Shown piece by piece: positions 15,450-24,530 of a DNA stretch of 38,413 nucleotides. A program made the translations under genes and the position numbers. The stretch's first letter is position 1. Each line of letters starts with the position of its first letter. The notes under the pieces are model-generated. The model saw only the letters and a program-made list of their open reading frames with translations, did no database searches and was not told where the DNA came from. Source of the DNA: Alphaproteobacteria bacterium BRH_c36. GTDB lineage: Bacteria > Pseudomonadota > Alphaproteobacteria > Rhizobiales > Hyphomicrobiaceae. The DNA lies in contig LOEV01000111.1 of assembly GCA_001516065.1 (NCBI GenBank), positions 1 to 38,413 of the forward strand, in the 5' to 3' direction.

Positions 15450-16733
15450 CTACATGAACGTGGTCAGCCACAGCGACAGTCCGGGCCATGCCGCCACCAG
15501 CAGCCAAACCGCCAGCAAGCTGAACAGGTAGGGTAAGACGAACCTGACGAGTTGCAGGTATGGCAGCCCCGTCACGCTCGAGGCGACATAGAGGTTGAGG
15601 CCGTAGGGCGGAGTTATGAAACCGATGGAAGCGCCGACGAGAAAGATGACCGCGAAGTGAATGGGATCAACGCCGATGTGGGCCGCGATAGGGGCGAGAA
15701 TGGGCGCCAGGATGACAGTCACCGGCAGGCTTTCGAGGATCGTTCCTGCGACCAGGACGATCGCCATGCACGCGCCGAGGGTGACATAGTATTCTCCGCC
15801 GAGCCCGAGGATGAACCCGCGAATCACGGTCTCGGCCCCAAGCAGCGAGAAGATCTGCTGCATAACGATGGAGATCGCAATCAGCGGCGCGAGTAACCCG
15901 GTGATCTGCCCGGAACTCATGAGAATCGAAGGCAAGTCGGTGACCCTGATTTCGCGGGTGATGAGGATGCCCGAGAGCATGCAGTAGCCGACGGTTATCG
16001 CGGCCGCTTCCGTCGGCGAGAAGATGCCCGAATAGATGCCGAACAAAACGATGAAGATTGCAAGGAAACCAAGGTAGGCCTTCATGCCGGCCTTCAATGT
16101 TTCCTTTAGCAGGAACGGGCTGCGGTGGCCCCATCCGTTTTTCTTGGCATAGTAGAAGGCCACCACCTGCATGGCGATGATCATCAGGATGCCTGGCAGC
16201 ATGCCGGCCATGAACAATACGCCGATCGGCAGGTTCATGAGGAAGCCGTAGACAATGAAGATGACGCTCGGCGGGATGATGATCCCGACCACGCCGCCCG
16301 AAGCAATTGTCGCAGCCGCGAAGCGGGCGTCATAGCCCTCATCCTTCATCTGCGGCGCCATGATCCTGCCGATCGTCGCCGTCGTCGCCGCGTTCGAACC
16401 GGAAATGGCTGCAAACAACCCGCAGGCGCCGAGGGTCGAAATGGCCATGCCGCCGGAAGCCCAGCTCAGGGCAGCGCGCGAGAAATCGGTCAGCCGCCGC
16501 GCTATTCCAGCCGCTGCAATCATATCGCCGGTGAGGATGAACAGCGGCAATGCCAGCAGCCCGAAGAAGTTCAGCCCCTCAAACAACGTCGTCGGGATGT
16601 TCGACATCGTGAAGCCGATCGCCTGGCTAGCCAGCACAATCCAGACACCGAGGACCAGGAAGACGGGCACGCCGATCAGGAACAGAACGGTAGAGAGGAC
16701 AGACGCGAGAACGACGAGCGCTGTGACGTCCAT
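15450..16733 (-). CDS. TRAP transporter large permease, DctM
   Basis: The 427-residue membrane protein is the ion-coupled pore of a tripartite (TRAP) uptake system. It starts MDVTALVVLASVLSTVLFLI and has about 12 hydrophobic segments. Family blocks include the LPLFILTGDMIAAAG region, IIPPSVIFIVYGFL and FITPPYGLNLYVAS near the C-terminus. ATG 16733 was chosen over the longer frame that overlaps dctQ. It begins 11 nt after the dctQ stop, so dctQ and dctM are one transcript. Confidence 0.93.
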   Translation of the reverse strand: MDVTALVVLASVLSTVLFLIGVPVFLVLGVWIVLASQAIGFTMSNIPTTLFEGLNFFGLLALPLFILTGDMIAAAGIARRLTDFSRAALSWASGGMAISTLGACGLFAAISGSNAATTATIGRIMAPQMKDEGYDARFAAATIASGGVVGIIIPPSVIFIVYGFLMNLPIGVLFMAGMLPGILMIIAMQVVAFYYAKKNGWGHRSPFLLKETLKAGMKAYLGFLAIFIVLFGIYSGIFSPTEAAAITVGYCMLSGILITREIRVTDLPSILMSSGQITGLLAPLIAISIVMQQIFSLLGAETVIRGFILGLGGEYYVTLGACMAIVLVAGTILESLPVTVILAPILAPIAAHIGVDPIHFAVIFLVGASIGFITPPYGLNLYVASSVTGLPYLQLVRFVLPYLFSLLAVWLLVAAWPGLSLWLTTFM

Positions 16734-16744
16734 TGCTTTGCCCC

Positions 16745-17275
16745 CTAGCCCGCGCCGATTGTGGCGTGAAGAATGAAGGGCTGTTTGCGCCCGTAGCGAC
16801 GGATGTCCTGTATGATATTCTGAAGGCAGCGGATGATGAGCAGACTCCAGCCGACAGGCAGTGCGCAATAAAACCACCACTGCATTACGTCGTCGGTTCC
16901 CGGCACGATCGCATAATTGTCGCGGAGCAATTCAACCAGGTTGATCGAGTGGTAGATGACCATGCATGCGAATGCGATCCAAAGCAGATGGTCGAGCAGC
17001 ACGCAGAAGAATTGAACGGTGTAGGGAAACCTTGAGCGAAATTCGGTGAACGCCAGATGGCTGCGGAGACGGACGTTGTAGGAAGCGCCGAGGTATGTCA
17101 CCCAGATGAAAAGGTAGATTGGGATCGTCGAAGACCACGGGGCCTGCTGCTTGAAGATGAACCGGTCGACGACAGCCCAGACGATGATGAGCGCCATCGT
17201 GCCGTAGGCGGTGATCATCAAGACCCGCTCGACGTTGCGGTCGATCCAGCCAAGAATGGTCGAAACGGCGTTCAT
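16745..17275 (-). CDS. TRAP transporter small permease, DctQ
   Basis: The 176-residue protein has four hydrophobic segments (VLMITAYGTMALIIVWAVV; IPIYLFIWVTYLGA; FFCVLLDHLLWIAFACMVIY; WFYCALPVGWSLLII), the DctQ pattern. It pairs with DctM in the inner membrane. ATG 17275 has GGGGGAG just upstream. It lies 103 nt downstream of dctP on the same strand. Confidence 0.9.
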   Translation of the reverse strand: MNAVSTILGWIDRNVERVLMITAYGTMALIIVWAVVDRFIFKQQAPWSSTIPIYLFIWVTYLGASYNVRLRSHLAFTEFRSRFPYTVQFFCVLLDHLLWIAFACMVIYHSINLVELLRDNYAIVPGTDDVMQWWFYCALPVGWSLLIIRCLQNIIQDIRRYGRKQPFILHATIGAG

Positions 17276-17378
17276 ACTCGACTCCCCCGAAGATGCTCGA
17301 TTTTCCGCAAGCAATCATGGAGGAAGCGCAGCCGGGCCGGGCAGCACTTCCTCTCTCGATCGACTCGTAGTCGCTGGT

Positions 17379-18605
17379 TTAGCCTTTCCACCAGCGCTGC
17401 GGCGGAACGTTTACCGGATTGGTATCTGCAGGAATTTCACGCGCAATATCGTAGATCGTCTTATAGACGTCCTGCCCGCCCGACCACTTGTTGAGCCGCT
17501 CGCGCCAGTCGTTCCATGGATCCGGCTTGAACTCAGGCGAGCACATTTCTTCGGTTCGCTTGAGTTCCGCATCCGACAGCGTGGCGACCTTGACGCCGAA
17601 CTTGTCAAACAGCGTCCCGGGCCGAGGCGGCGTTGTGGCGCCGACGATATTCACGAGTGCCGCTTCATGCGCGCCTTGCACGTGAACCTGCGCCGTATAG
17701 GCCGATTCCATGACTGCTTCCTGGAGCGCGGGCTCGAGTTTGTTGAACGCATCGGCGTTCATCGCGGTATGTTCGGTGCCGCAGAAGAAGCGAAGGTCGA
17801 CGGCCTGGCCGAGAACCGGCGACATGTTGGCGTAACCGGCAGCACCCATCCACGTTTCAGCACCGTCGATCAGGCCCTGACGCAAACCATCGAGTGTTTC
17901 TTCCCACGCGATCGGCACGGGGTTCAGGTTGAGGAGCTGCATGGCGATACGGCCAAGCTGCGTACCCGTCACGCGGTTCTTGGTGCCCGAAAGATCCTCG
18001 ATCTTGGTCACCACCGGCTTGTCGGCCCACTTCTTGCCAAGCATGAGGCCGCGCAACTCGCAGTGCGTGAACAGGAACTTGATCTTGTGGCGCGCCTCGA
18101 GCGGCTCGCGAAAGACCTTATTGCTCTTGGGGCTGTAGAAGAAGTGGTACTGTGCGGCACGGCTGGGGAACATATAGGCGAAGTCGAGCACGTTATAATA
18201 CGGTGCGTTCCCCGCGGAGTTCTGTGTTGAAGCCGAGAACACCTGGACGATGTCCTGTTGGGTTTTCTGCACGCAGTCGAGCTGGCCGCAGATCTGGTTG
18301 CTGCCGATGAATTCGACTTTGATCTCGCCGTCAGTGCGATCCTCGAGGTCCTGGGCGAAGAACAACTGCCCGGATTTCTGGATGTTCAAGTTGTTTTCGT
18401 TGAAGCCTGAAGCTCCGAATTTCCATGTATGCTTGGCGGGTTTTTTGGCGCGTTTGGCCGCTTTTTCCTCGGCCGCCGCTGCCAGCGTGCCAAGCGTTAC
18501 GGTCCCCGACATGCCCCCCAGAGCAAGAAGCGTCGTCGTCCATCCATAGCGGGTTGCCAGCCTGCCCAGATCGCGTCGGCTGATGTCGTACTTCTTATCG
18601 TCCAT
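17379..18605 (-). CDS. TRAP solute-binding protein, DctP, Tat-exported
   Basis: The 408-residue periplasmic protein catches the substrate for the DctQM permease. The N-terminus has a twin-arginine signal (SRRDLGRL at about 9-16) and a hydrophobic stretch with cleavage near AAAA, so it is exported folded. The binding core has the family arginine region GTKNRVTGTQLGRIAM and the NPVPIAWEETLDGLRQGLID block. No ligand can be named with certainty; the nearby GMC enzyme suggests an organic acid or alcohol. AGGGAG precedes the ATG. It heads the transporter operon and diverges from the IclR gene. Confidence 0.92.
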   Translation of the reverse strand: MDDKKYDISRRDLGRLATRYGWTTTLLALGGMSGTVTLGTLAAAAEEKAAKRAKKPAKHTWKFGASGFNENNLNIQKSGQLFFAQDLEDRTDGEIKVEFIGSNQICGQLDCVQKTQQDIVQVFSASTQNSAGNAPYYNVLDFAYMFPSRAAQYHFFYSPKSNKVFREPLEARHKIKFLFTHCELRGLMLGKKWADKPVVTKIEDLSGTKNRVTGTQLGRIAMQLLNLNPVPIAWEETLDGLRQGLIDGAETWMGAAGYANMSPVLGQAVDLRFFCGTEHTAMNADAFNKLEPALQEAVMESAYTAQVHVQGAHEAALVNIVGATTPPRPGTLFDKFGVKVATLSDAELKRTEEMCSPEFKPDPWNDWRERLNKWSGGQDVYKTIYDIAREIPADTNPVNVPPQRWWKG

Positions 18606-18683
18606 GGTTGCTTCTCCCTAAGGTCCAGTCGCAAGAAACCCCGGAACCCGAGGCAACGGGTTCCACACAATCGACGTCCTTAT

Positions 18684-18727
18684 TCAAATAATCTCATTAT
18701 TTGAGATGTTATGTCTCGAATAATGAG
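18684..18727. promoter_or_regulatory. Overlapping palindromes, likely IclR operator
   Basis: Two overlapping inverted repeats lie between dctP and the IclR gene. TCAAATAAT-CTC-ATTATTTGA (18684-18704) has perfect 9-bp arms. CTCATTATTTGAGA and TCTCGAATAATGAG (18693-18727) form 14-bp arms with one mismatch and a 7-nt spacer. The site is 79-122 nt upstream of the dctP start. Position and symmetry fit a binding site for the divergently encoded regulator. Confidence 0.65.
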
Positions 18728-18745
18728 ATAGAATGACTGCGTCAA
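18717..18745 (-). promoter_or_regulatory. Candidate sigma-70 promoter for dctPQM
   Basis: On the minus strand, TTGACG (18745-18740) and TATTCG (18722-18717) are 17 nt apart. The -10 is imperfect but overlaps the palindrome, which would allow repression by a bound regulator. Confidence 0.4.
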
Positions 18746-18916
18746 GCACTATCTTGCCTGCACTGCACAAATACGGCGCTGCAACGCGGCAAGGGCGGAG
18801 GTTGTCTGGGCGGATGCGCTGAGGCGGTTTGCAAACCCGGCACGCAATTGCTAGGCGGATCGCAGCGTTGAGTTTACAGCGATCTTCACAGCGGCCAAAC
18901 ACGAGCCAAGAAAAAA

Positions 18917-19705
18917 ATGGATTCGAAAACGTCCACCTTGCATCCGGAAAGAGACACAGGCTCGGTTGTCTTTCGCAGCCTCAACCTGATTTCCGCGATT
19001 GCCCGGGCCGGTAGGCCGCTTGCCCCACCAGAGCTGGCGGTCATTCTCGATCTGCCAAAACCGACAGTTCATCGAATCTGTGTGAACCTTGAGAGCGAGG
19101 GTTACCTTGCGCGCGAACCGGGGGGCCGGAAATTCGGGATAGGCCCGCGCTTGTTCTCCCTCGGTCTGGCCGTCGTCCGCTCCGGGTTAAGCGCGGAACG
19201 CCATGCGATATTGAAGAAGCTCGTCGATGACATTGGTGAAACCTGCAACTTCACGGCGCCGGTTCGCGACGAAGTCTACTACCTCGATCGTGTCGAGGCG
19301 CGCTGGCCGCTTCGGCTGTATCTGGAGCCTGGCTCTCGCGTGCCGATGCACTGCACGTCGAGCGGCAAACTCTTTCTGGCCGACATGTCTCCAGTCAGGC
19401 GAAAGCGCATTCTTTCGTTGACTGGAATGCCAGCACTCACCACGAACACCATCACGACGCTTGATGACCTGGAAGAGGAACTCAAGACGATCTCCGAGAC
19501 CGGTTACAGTGTTGATAGGCAGGAATTCCTGATGGGCCTGGTGGCGATCGCCGTACCGATCCGCAACGCCCGCAATACGGTAATTGCGGCTCTTGCATGC
19601 CATGGCCCAATCGGACGTTTCAGTCTGGAACGCGCGATCGAGGAGTTGCCGAGGCTGCGGGCGGCGGCCAGTCAGATCGAGATGACAATTCATCCCGGCC
19701 ACTAG
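18917..19705 (+). CDS. IclR-family transcriptional regulator
   Basis: The 262-residue protein has an N-terminal winged helix-turn-helix (about 20-85: SLNLISAIARAGRPLAPPEL, LPKPTVHRICVNLESEGYL). The IclR effector domain follows (ETCNFTAPV, MHCTSSGKLFLA, YSVDRQEFLMGLVAIAVPI). It probably senses the TRAP/GMC substrate and controls the divergent dctPQM operon through the palindromes at 18684-18727. The stop TAG (19703-19705) lies inside the CTAG end of repeat F, so the repeat fixed the C-terminus (...HPGH); length is normal for the family, so function is probably intact. Confidence 0.92.
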   Translation: MDSKTSTLHPERDTGSVVFRSLNLISAIARAGRPLAPPELAVILDLPKPTVHRICVNLESEGYLAREPGGRKFGIGPRLFSLGLAVVRSGLSAERHAILKKLVDDIGETCNFTAPVRDEVYYLDRVEARWPLRLYLEPGSRVPMHCTSSGKLFLADMSPVRRKRILSLTGMPALTTNTITTLDDLEEELKTISETGYSVDRQEFLMGLVAIAVPIRNARNTVIAALACHGPIGRFSLERAIEELPRLRAAASQIEMTIHPGH

Positions 19706-19741
19706 TGTAGCGCACCTGACGTTTGGTACCCGCTTGCGGCT
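19702..19741 (-). repeat. Hairpin repeat, copy F (half copy)
   Basis: Only one arm and part of the loop are present. These 40 nt (CTAGTGTAGC...CGCTTGCGGCT) are identical to the reverse complement of the right part of copy B. The match stops in the loop, and no partner arm follows. It overlaps the IclR stop codon. Confidence 0.85.
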
Positions 19742-19846
19742 GGCCCGAGGATTGGCGTGCAGGCTCAGCCATGCTCGCCGGGCAAAGAGTTGCACCTGAA
19801 GTACTGACATTTCCAATGCAATCGGTCGAACCTAAACGGCGCGTCA

Positions 19847-20083
19847 TTAGCCTGATTTTTCTTCCAGAAACCTGATGACATCTTCGATGGTCTGGAAACG
19901 CTCGGCAGCATCCAGAGGGATTTCACAATTGAACTCGTCTTCAAATGCCATCACAAGTTCAATCGTATCATGACTGTCGGCCCCAAGATCATTCGCGAAA
20001 GACGCCTTCTCGGGCACGCTGTCTGCTGCGATACGGAGATGCTTGGCGACAATCTTCTTCACGCGTTCCGAGATATCGCCCAT
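19847..20083 (-). CDS. Acyl carrier protein, variant with DSH motif
   Basis: The 78-residue acidic four-helix protein carries the phosphopantetheine site at Ser37 in [20 protein letters not shown]. Fatty-acid AcpP normally reads DSLDTVEL; here the residue after Ser is His38, an unusual change in the helix-II recognition motif. Such a protein carries acyl chains for one particular enzyme rather than bulk synthesis. AGGGAAA precedes the ATG. It stands alone, with no fab genes near it, at the edge of the surface-polysaccharide region. It may serve a dedicated lipid path such as ceramide synthesis; that is inference. Confidence 0.9.
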   Translation of the reverse strand: MGDISERVKKIVAKHLRIAADSVPEKASFANDLGADSHDTIELVMAFEDEFNCEIPLDAAERFQTIEDVIRFLEEKSG

Positions 20084-20899
20084 TCGAAATTTCCCTTTTA
20101 ATAAATCGAGTGCACCAAAAGGCCATTTGGCGCGAAAATGCCGTAAGCTATGACTGCTGTCTGTGAGCGGAGCGAGATAGCGATATCGGGCCAGCGCAAC
20201 GAGACACTCGGCGATGATCCCAAAAGTTGCCCCACCCCAATACCCTTCCTGTGCAACGCAGCTTTAAAGCGATTCCGGATACATACGGCCAGCTTGACGC
20301 TTTGCATAGGGCACGTGGCGCAGCGAAACAAAGCCTCTCGTCCATAAAGTATTCTGAGTCTATCAAGCTTTCGCGGAGAACGACGCTGGCTAATCGCCGA
20401 CGCACCGCCCGGAGGGCCAAGGCCATGCTGAAACCCTACTTAGCCATCACCGTCATGCAAATGGAAACAGACCGGGTAGACGGTTAGAGAGCTGCTGGAA
20501 TGGAATCCAGGAGAAAGTATCGCATGAGCCCCCAGGCTTGTTGCATCCGATGCATTTATTCTACCTTTGGTTGCTTTAATTATTTACGCAACCATTTGAT
20601 TCTGATTGACTTTTCGGGTCAGCCCGTCAAGTTTGGCGGCCGTTAGTTGCTCTCGAAGCGCGGTGCACAGCAGCACTTAGTTTAATCTCGTGGATCCGTT
20701 TTCATTTCAGCCAGACGCTCAAGCTCTATAGCGACGACGAATGGCCGCCTCCCCCCTTAATTGGGTCCCGGAATTAATTGAGCGACAGATGTTTACATTC
20801 GGTGCTGGAAGAAGTGCAACCGCCAAACTCGCCTACAAAACCTCACTCAGAAACGTTTTCTTCACTACAGCTGAGACTGCATACCGGTGGCCAGCCTAG
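20084..20899. other. Gene-free 816-nt stretch
   Basis: I see no convincing gene. Short open frames here have no recognisable protein character or ribosome site. The part at 20550-20640 is AT-richer, with a stem GGTTGC...GCAACC at about 20569-20593 and a TTGAC...GTCAA pair near 20610-20632. The promoter of the gene at 20900 should be here, but I cannot place it. Confidence 0.5.
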
Positions 20900-23071
20900 A
20901 TGCAAGCCAATCCGTCCCCCTCAGCCATCGCTCTTTCAAGGCTCAAGGCCAAGCCCGTCGTAAACACCGACGTGGTGCTGACCTCGTGCGTTCAAAACGA
21001 GGCGCTGAGGCTCCCCTGGTTTCTCAACTATTACCGGCGACTCGGCATCGATCGATTTCTTATTGTCGACCATGAGTCGAATGATGCGACTGCAAGCTTC
21101 CTGGATAGCCAGGAAGACGTGCTGCGTTTTTGCGCTTCTGGAAGCTACAGCGATAGCATGCACGGGATAGATTGGACCAACAGCGTTACCTCGACGTATT
21201 CTCCGAACTGCTGGGTGTTGACTGTCGACGCAGACGAGTTCCTCGTCTATCCGAACTGCGAAGAGCTCCAGATTAGGGCGCTGGCAAGTTACCTCGAATC
21301 CCGGTCGGCAACAGCAATGCGCGCGCCCCTCTTGGACATGTACCAGGAAGGCGCTCTAAACAATGTCCGCTATGAACCCGGCGACGATATTCTTGCAGCA
21401 TTTCCCTACTTTGATCACGTCGGATACGAGACGGAAACCTACGAAAATTTCGATTATATCGTCCAAGGAGGGCCAAGGCAGCGGGTATTTTGGGATAATG
21501 CGGAGCTGCCATATCCGCCACCGCACCTGATGAAGATTCCATTTGTTAAGTGGAACCGGCGTTTCCGCTATACACACTCCACCCACAAGATCTTCGGGCG
21601 AACCGTCGGGGAGATTTCGGGACTCCTCCTTCATTTTAAGTTTACGCCCCAGTTCTACAAGCGTGTTTCCCAAGAAGTCGAACGCGCAGAGCATTTCGAT
21701 GGCGCGCGTGAATACAAGGCGTACCGCGCGGCTCTGGAGCGCGACCCCGAGTTGCTGGTCATCCAAAATGGCTCGAAAAGATTTGAAAACTCGAGGCAAC
21801 TCGTCGAGTTGGGGCTGATGCGTCAACCGTCGGACTTCATGACGAACGCGACAGACAGCCTCCAACAAGCCGAAACCTCGCATGTTCCCGAATTCGCAGA
21901 GGAAGCGGCCGGTTATTTTGAGCCCGATTTCTCTGGCAAACAATGGCGCGAGTTTGAGCACTTCGATGAAGCGTGGAAAGCCCGGATCGGGCAGATGTCA
22001 AACTTCATCAAGCACGGCGCCAGCGTTCTGGATCTAGGTTGCGGTCCGATGTGGCTGAAGGACATCCGACCGGACTTACAGTACGCGGGCGTCGATTACT
22101 GCCGGCGCAGCGATGATTCGTTGATTGCCGATTTCAACAGAGGCGAATTCCCGCAAACCAAGTCCAGTTACGCATTTTTGAGTGGCATCCTTGAGTACGT
22201 GCAGGATGTCCCATGGTTTATCGAGCGGGTCTGCACCACCTCGGAGGTCTGCATACTCTCCTATTGCCTGCGTGGCACCCATCCGGACATTTCCGCAAGG
22301 CGGCAGTTGGGCTGGGTTAACGATCTGACGTTGAACGAGATTGAGAATTTGTTCGCCGCGCACTCGTTTCTACTCGTCGCAGAAGACATGACCGCTACCC
22401 GCAATAAGATACTTGTCTTTGCGCGCGATGACGCAAAGGAACAGCGGCTGCCGGCGGTCGTGCCGAGCGGAGAAGACGCGTTCCCCAAGTCGGAATTGGA
22501 GCGCATTAATCAGCGAAAATGGGTACTTGGGCATGCGAAGAAGTGGGGAGTTGGCGCAGAGCTGGGCGTATTCAGAGGGCATTTTTCCCAGCTGCTTGCG
22601 CGTACGGCGCTTCCCAAGAAGCTTTTCCTGGTGGATTTGTGGACGAAGCAGGGCGAGTGGTTCGATCTGGGTGAAATTCCCGTTACGAATTATAATAAGC
22701 TGACGACACGGCAGGCGATGGAAGATGCGATGCGCCGACTGGAGCCGTTCAAACGCGTGTTCGATATTGAATTCCGGGAAGAAACGTCGCTTGAGTTCCT
22801 CGACGGCTTGGCGCGAAACGGAACGACACTGGATTACAGCTACGTCGATACCTGCCATCAATATGATCAGATCCTCGCGGAACTGCATGGTATTGATCGC
22901 GTCCTTGCGCCTCACGGAGTTATTCTGGGTGACAATTGGCACCCCTCAAAGCACGCGGCTTTTCATGGTGTTTATCGTGCCGTGCAGGAGTTCTGTCGCA
23001 ACAAGGACTACCAGATAGTGGCCTGCGGTCCTGCGCTACAATGGTGCGTGCAACGTCGGCTTAAATACTGA
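20900..23071 (+). CDS. Three-domain glycosyltransferase-methyltransferase-methyltransferase
   Basis: The 723-residue protein has three parts. Residues about 20-300 are a GT-A glycosyltransferase of the Glyco_tranf_2_4/GT92-like type: VVLTSCVQNEALRLPWFLNY, IVDHESNDAT, and the metal site TVDADEFLVYP. Residues about 330-515 are a class I SAM methyltransferase with motif I VLDLGCGP and FLSGILEYVQD. Residues about 535-723 resemble Methyltransf_24: GVGAELGVFRGHFSQLL, FLVDLWTK, DYSYVDTCHQYDQIL and GVILGDNW. It probably transfers a sugar and methylates the glycan or its cap. An inverted repeat overlaps its stop codon. It is convergent with the next gene. Confidence 0.85.
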   Translation: MQANPSPSAIALSRLKAKPVVNTDVVLTSCVQNEALRLPWFLNYYRRLGIDRFLIVDHESNDATASFLDSQEDVLRFCASGSYSDSMHGIDWTNSVTSTYSPNCWVLTVDADEFLVYPNCEELQIRALASYLESRSATAMRAPLLDMYQEGALNNVRYEPGDDILAAFPYFDHVGYETETYENFDYIVQGGPRQRVFWDNAELPYPPPHLMKIPFVKWNRRFRYTHSTHKIFGRTVGEISGLLLHFKFTPQFYKRVSQEVERAEHFDGAREYKAYRAALERDPELLVIQNGSKRFENSRQLVELGLMRQPSDFMTNATDSLQQAETSHVPEFAEEAAGYFEPDFSGKQWREFEHFDEAWKARIGQMSNFIKHGASVLDLGCGPMWLKDIRPDLQYAGVDYCRRSDDSLIADFNRGEFPQTKSSYAFLSGILEYVQDVPWFIERVCTTSEVCILSYCLRGTHPDISARRQLGWVNDLTLNEIENLFAAHSFLLVAEDMTATRNKILVFARDDAKEQRLPAVVPSGEDAFPKSELERINQRKWVLGHAKKWGVGAELGVFRGHFSQLLARTALPKKLFLVDLWTKQGEWFDLGEIPVTNYNKLTTRQAMEDAMRRLEPFKRVFDIEFREETSLEFLDGLARNGTTLDYSYVDTCHQYDQILAELHGIDRVLAPHGVILGDNWHPSKHAAFHGVYRAVQEFCRNKDYQIVACGPALQWCVQRRLKY

Positions 23072-23119
23072 GTGTCGATTGGGTTGGAGTGATAAACCAG
23101 TTCAGCCAGTCACACTCAG
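23068..23119. terminator. Inverted repeat overlapping the gene end
   Basis: CTGAGTGT (containing the TGA stop) pairs perfectly with ACACTCAG, around a 36-nt interior. It lies between two convergent genes, so it could terminate both. The GAGTGT/ACACTC ends recall repeat D, so a decayed repeat copy is also possible. Confidence 0.4.
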
Positions 23120-23195
23120 CCGGCCAAGGCGACAAACCGAAAAGTCTTCCGTCAAGGCAATAGGCGAGTGTAAGTCGGCTCTTGCTGATCTCGCC

Positions 23196-24530
23196 TCAAA
23201 GAAGCTCGCTATAAAGCTTGGTCATGCGCTGTTGAAATTTTTCAGGACTGAACCTCTCAGCCATCAACGCCCCGTTGGCCGACAGCTCTGCAATGAGATC
23301 GTCATCGCTGTCGAGCTGCCGTATCCCGTGGGCGATCGCATCGATATCGTAGGGGTCGACGAGCAGTGCGCCGTCACCGGCTATCTCGGGAAGCGAAGCG
23401 ACATTCGAAGTCAGCACGGGTGTGCCCAACAGCATCGCTTCGGCTACCGGCAAGCCGAAGCCCTCATAAACCGACGGGTAGAGAAGTGCACGCGCACCCC
23501 GGATCAAATCCACGATGTCCTGAAGCGGTAGGTAGGACAGCCTGCGGACCTTGCGTCTCGGCGTAATGGTGCCGTCTTGGGCGGTGTAGCTCAAAAAGCG
23601 TTCGGAACCGATCCGCTCAAGGTCCGCCTCATACATCCATCCAAGGCCACCCGCCACCGCCAGCGGCCGTTGCGTCCCCGAAGCGGCATACGCATCGATC
23701 AGTCTTGAGATGTTCTTTTTCGGCTCAATCGCCCCGACGTAGAGATAATAATCCTTGAATTCGAGATCGTGGTGTTCCCGTAGGGATTGTCTCAACTGCG
23801 CCTCGGAACGGTTGACGATTTCATTTGGAAATGCCACCGCCTGATAGGTGTTGGTAATGCGATCGGGCGTTATTCCGGCGAAGTCTACGATGTCCTGACG
23901 CGAGAACTCGGACACCGTGACGATGTGGTCCGCAGTCTTGCAAAGGTCGCGGATCATCGAAGCGAAGTATGCCTTGTCGTCGGCCGTCGCGTAAGGCAAC
24001 CGTAGAGGCACGATATCATGGATCGTATAAACGTTGGGGACGCCCCGGATCCGGATGGGTGCCGGTCTCGTGGCATGAAAGATATCGCAATCCGAGCCGA
24101 GCTTTACGGTCAGCCGCGTACCACGGCTGTTGAAGTGCAGCCGCTCGACATCGAAAAGATGGGGAACGGCATGGATCCGCTCGAAGCCCTGCAATACAGC
24201 CTCACGACCGACGACGAACCCGCCGCCATTTTCGACCATGCCGGCTTTCATTCCAAAAGGGGCGCCGAACGCGCGCCGTAGCTCAAGGTAGCCCTTGTGC
24301 AGCAAATTGTAGTTCCGCGGGCCGTCGAACAAAACGGCCTCTGCAAGCTTTTGATCGGAATGTGGGAGCGTTCGATTGCTGGCGACCAGCGCATCGATAC
24401 TGTAACCTGCCGAATGCAGCGCCCGCGCTAGTCCACGAGCGTAGGTGGCAATGCCGGTGCCCGAACCCAATAGTAGGTTTTGCGCTTCAAGAAGGACACG
24501 CCGACTATTATTATTGCAATTATTCTGCAC
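23196..24530 (-). CDS. GT4-family glycosyltransferase
   Basis: The 444-residue GT-B enzyme transfers a sugar from an activated donor with retention of configuration. The N-terminal domain opens VLLEAQNLLLGSGTGIATYARGL, with the GTGI loop for the donor or acceptor. The linker has YTIHDIVPL and VSEFSRQDIV. The C-terminal domain has YLYVGAIEPKKNISRLIDAY, then the donor-binding block YPSVYEGFGLPVAEAM (E-x7-E type). GTG 24530 is the first start; there is no strong ribosome site. It diverges from the gene at 24679 and probably acts in the same surface glycan. Confidence 0.9.
   Translation of the reverse strand: MQNNCNNNSRRVLLEAQNLLLGSGTGIATYARGLARALHSAGYSIDALVASNRTLPHSDQKLAEAVLFDGPRNYNLLHKGYLELRRAFGAPFGMKAGMVENGGGFVVGREAVLQGFERIHAVPHLFDVERLHFNSRGTRLTVKLGSDCDIFHATRPAPIRIRGVPNVYTIHDIVPLRLPYATADDKAYFASMIRDLCKTADHIVTVSEFSRQDIVDFAGITPDRITNTYQAVAFPNEIVNRSEAQLRQSLREHHDLEFKDYYLYVGAIEPKKNISRLIDAYAASGTQRPLAVAGGLGWMYEADLERIGSERFLSYTAQDGTITPRRKVRRLSYLPLQDIVDLIRGARALLYPSVYEGFGLPVAEAMLLGTPVLTSNVASLPEIAGDGALLVDPYDIDAIAHGIRQLDSDDDLIAELSANGALMAERFSPEKFQQRMTKLYSELL

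Noticed and set aside
20227-20487. Small plus-strand open frame of 86 codons
   Set aside because: It has no ribosome site and no protein-like composition, and is better explained as chance.
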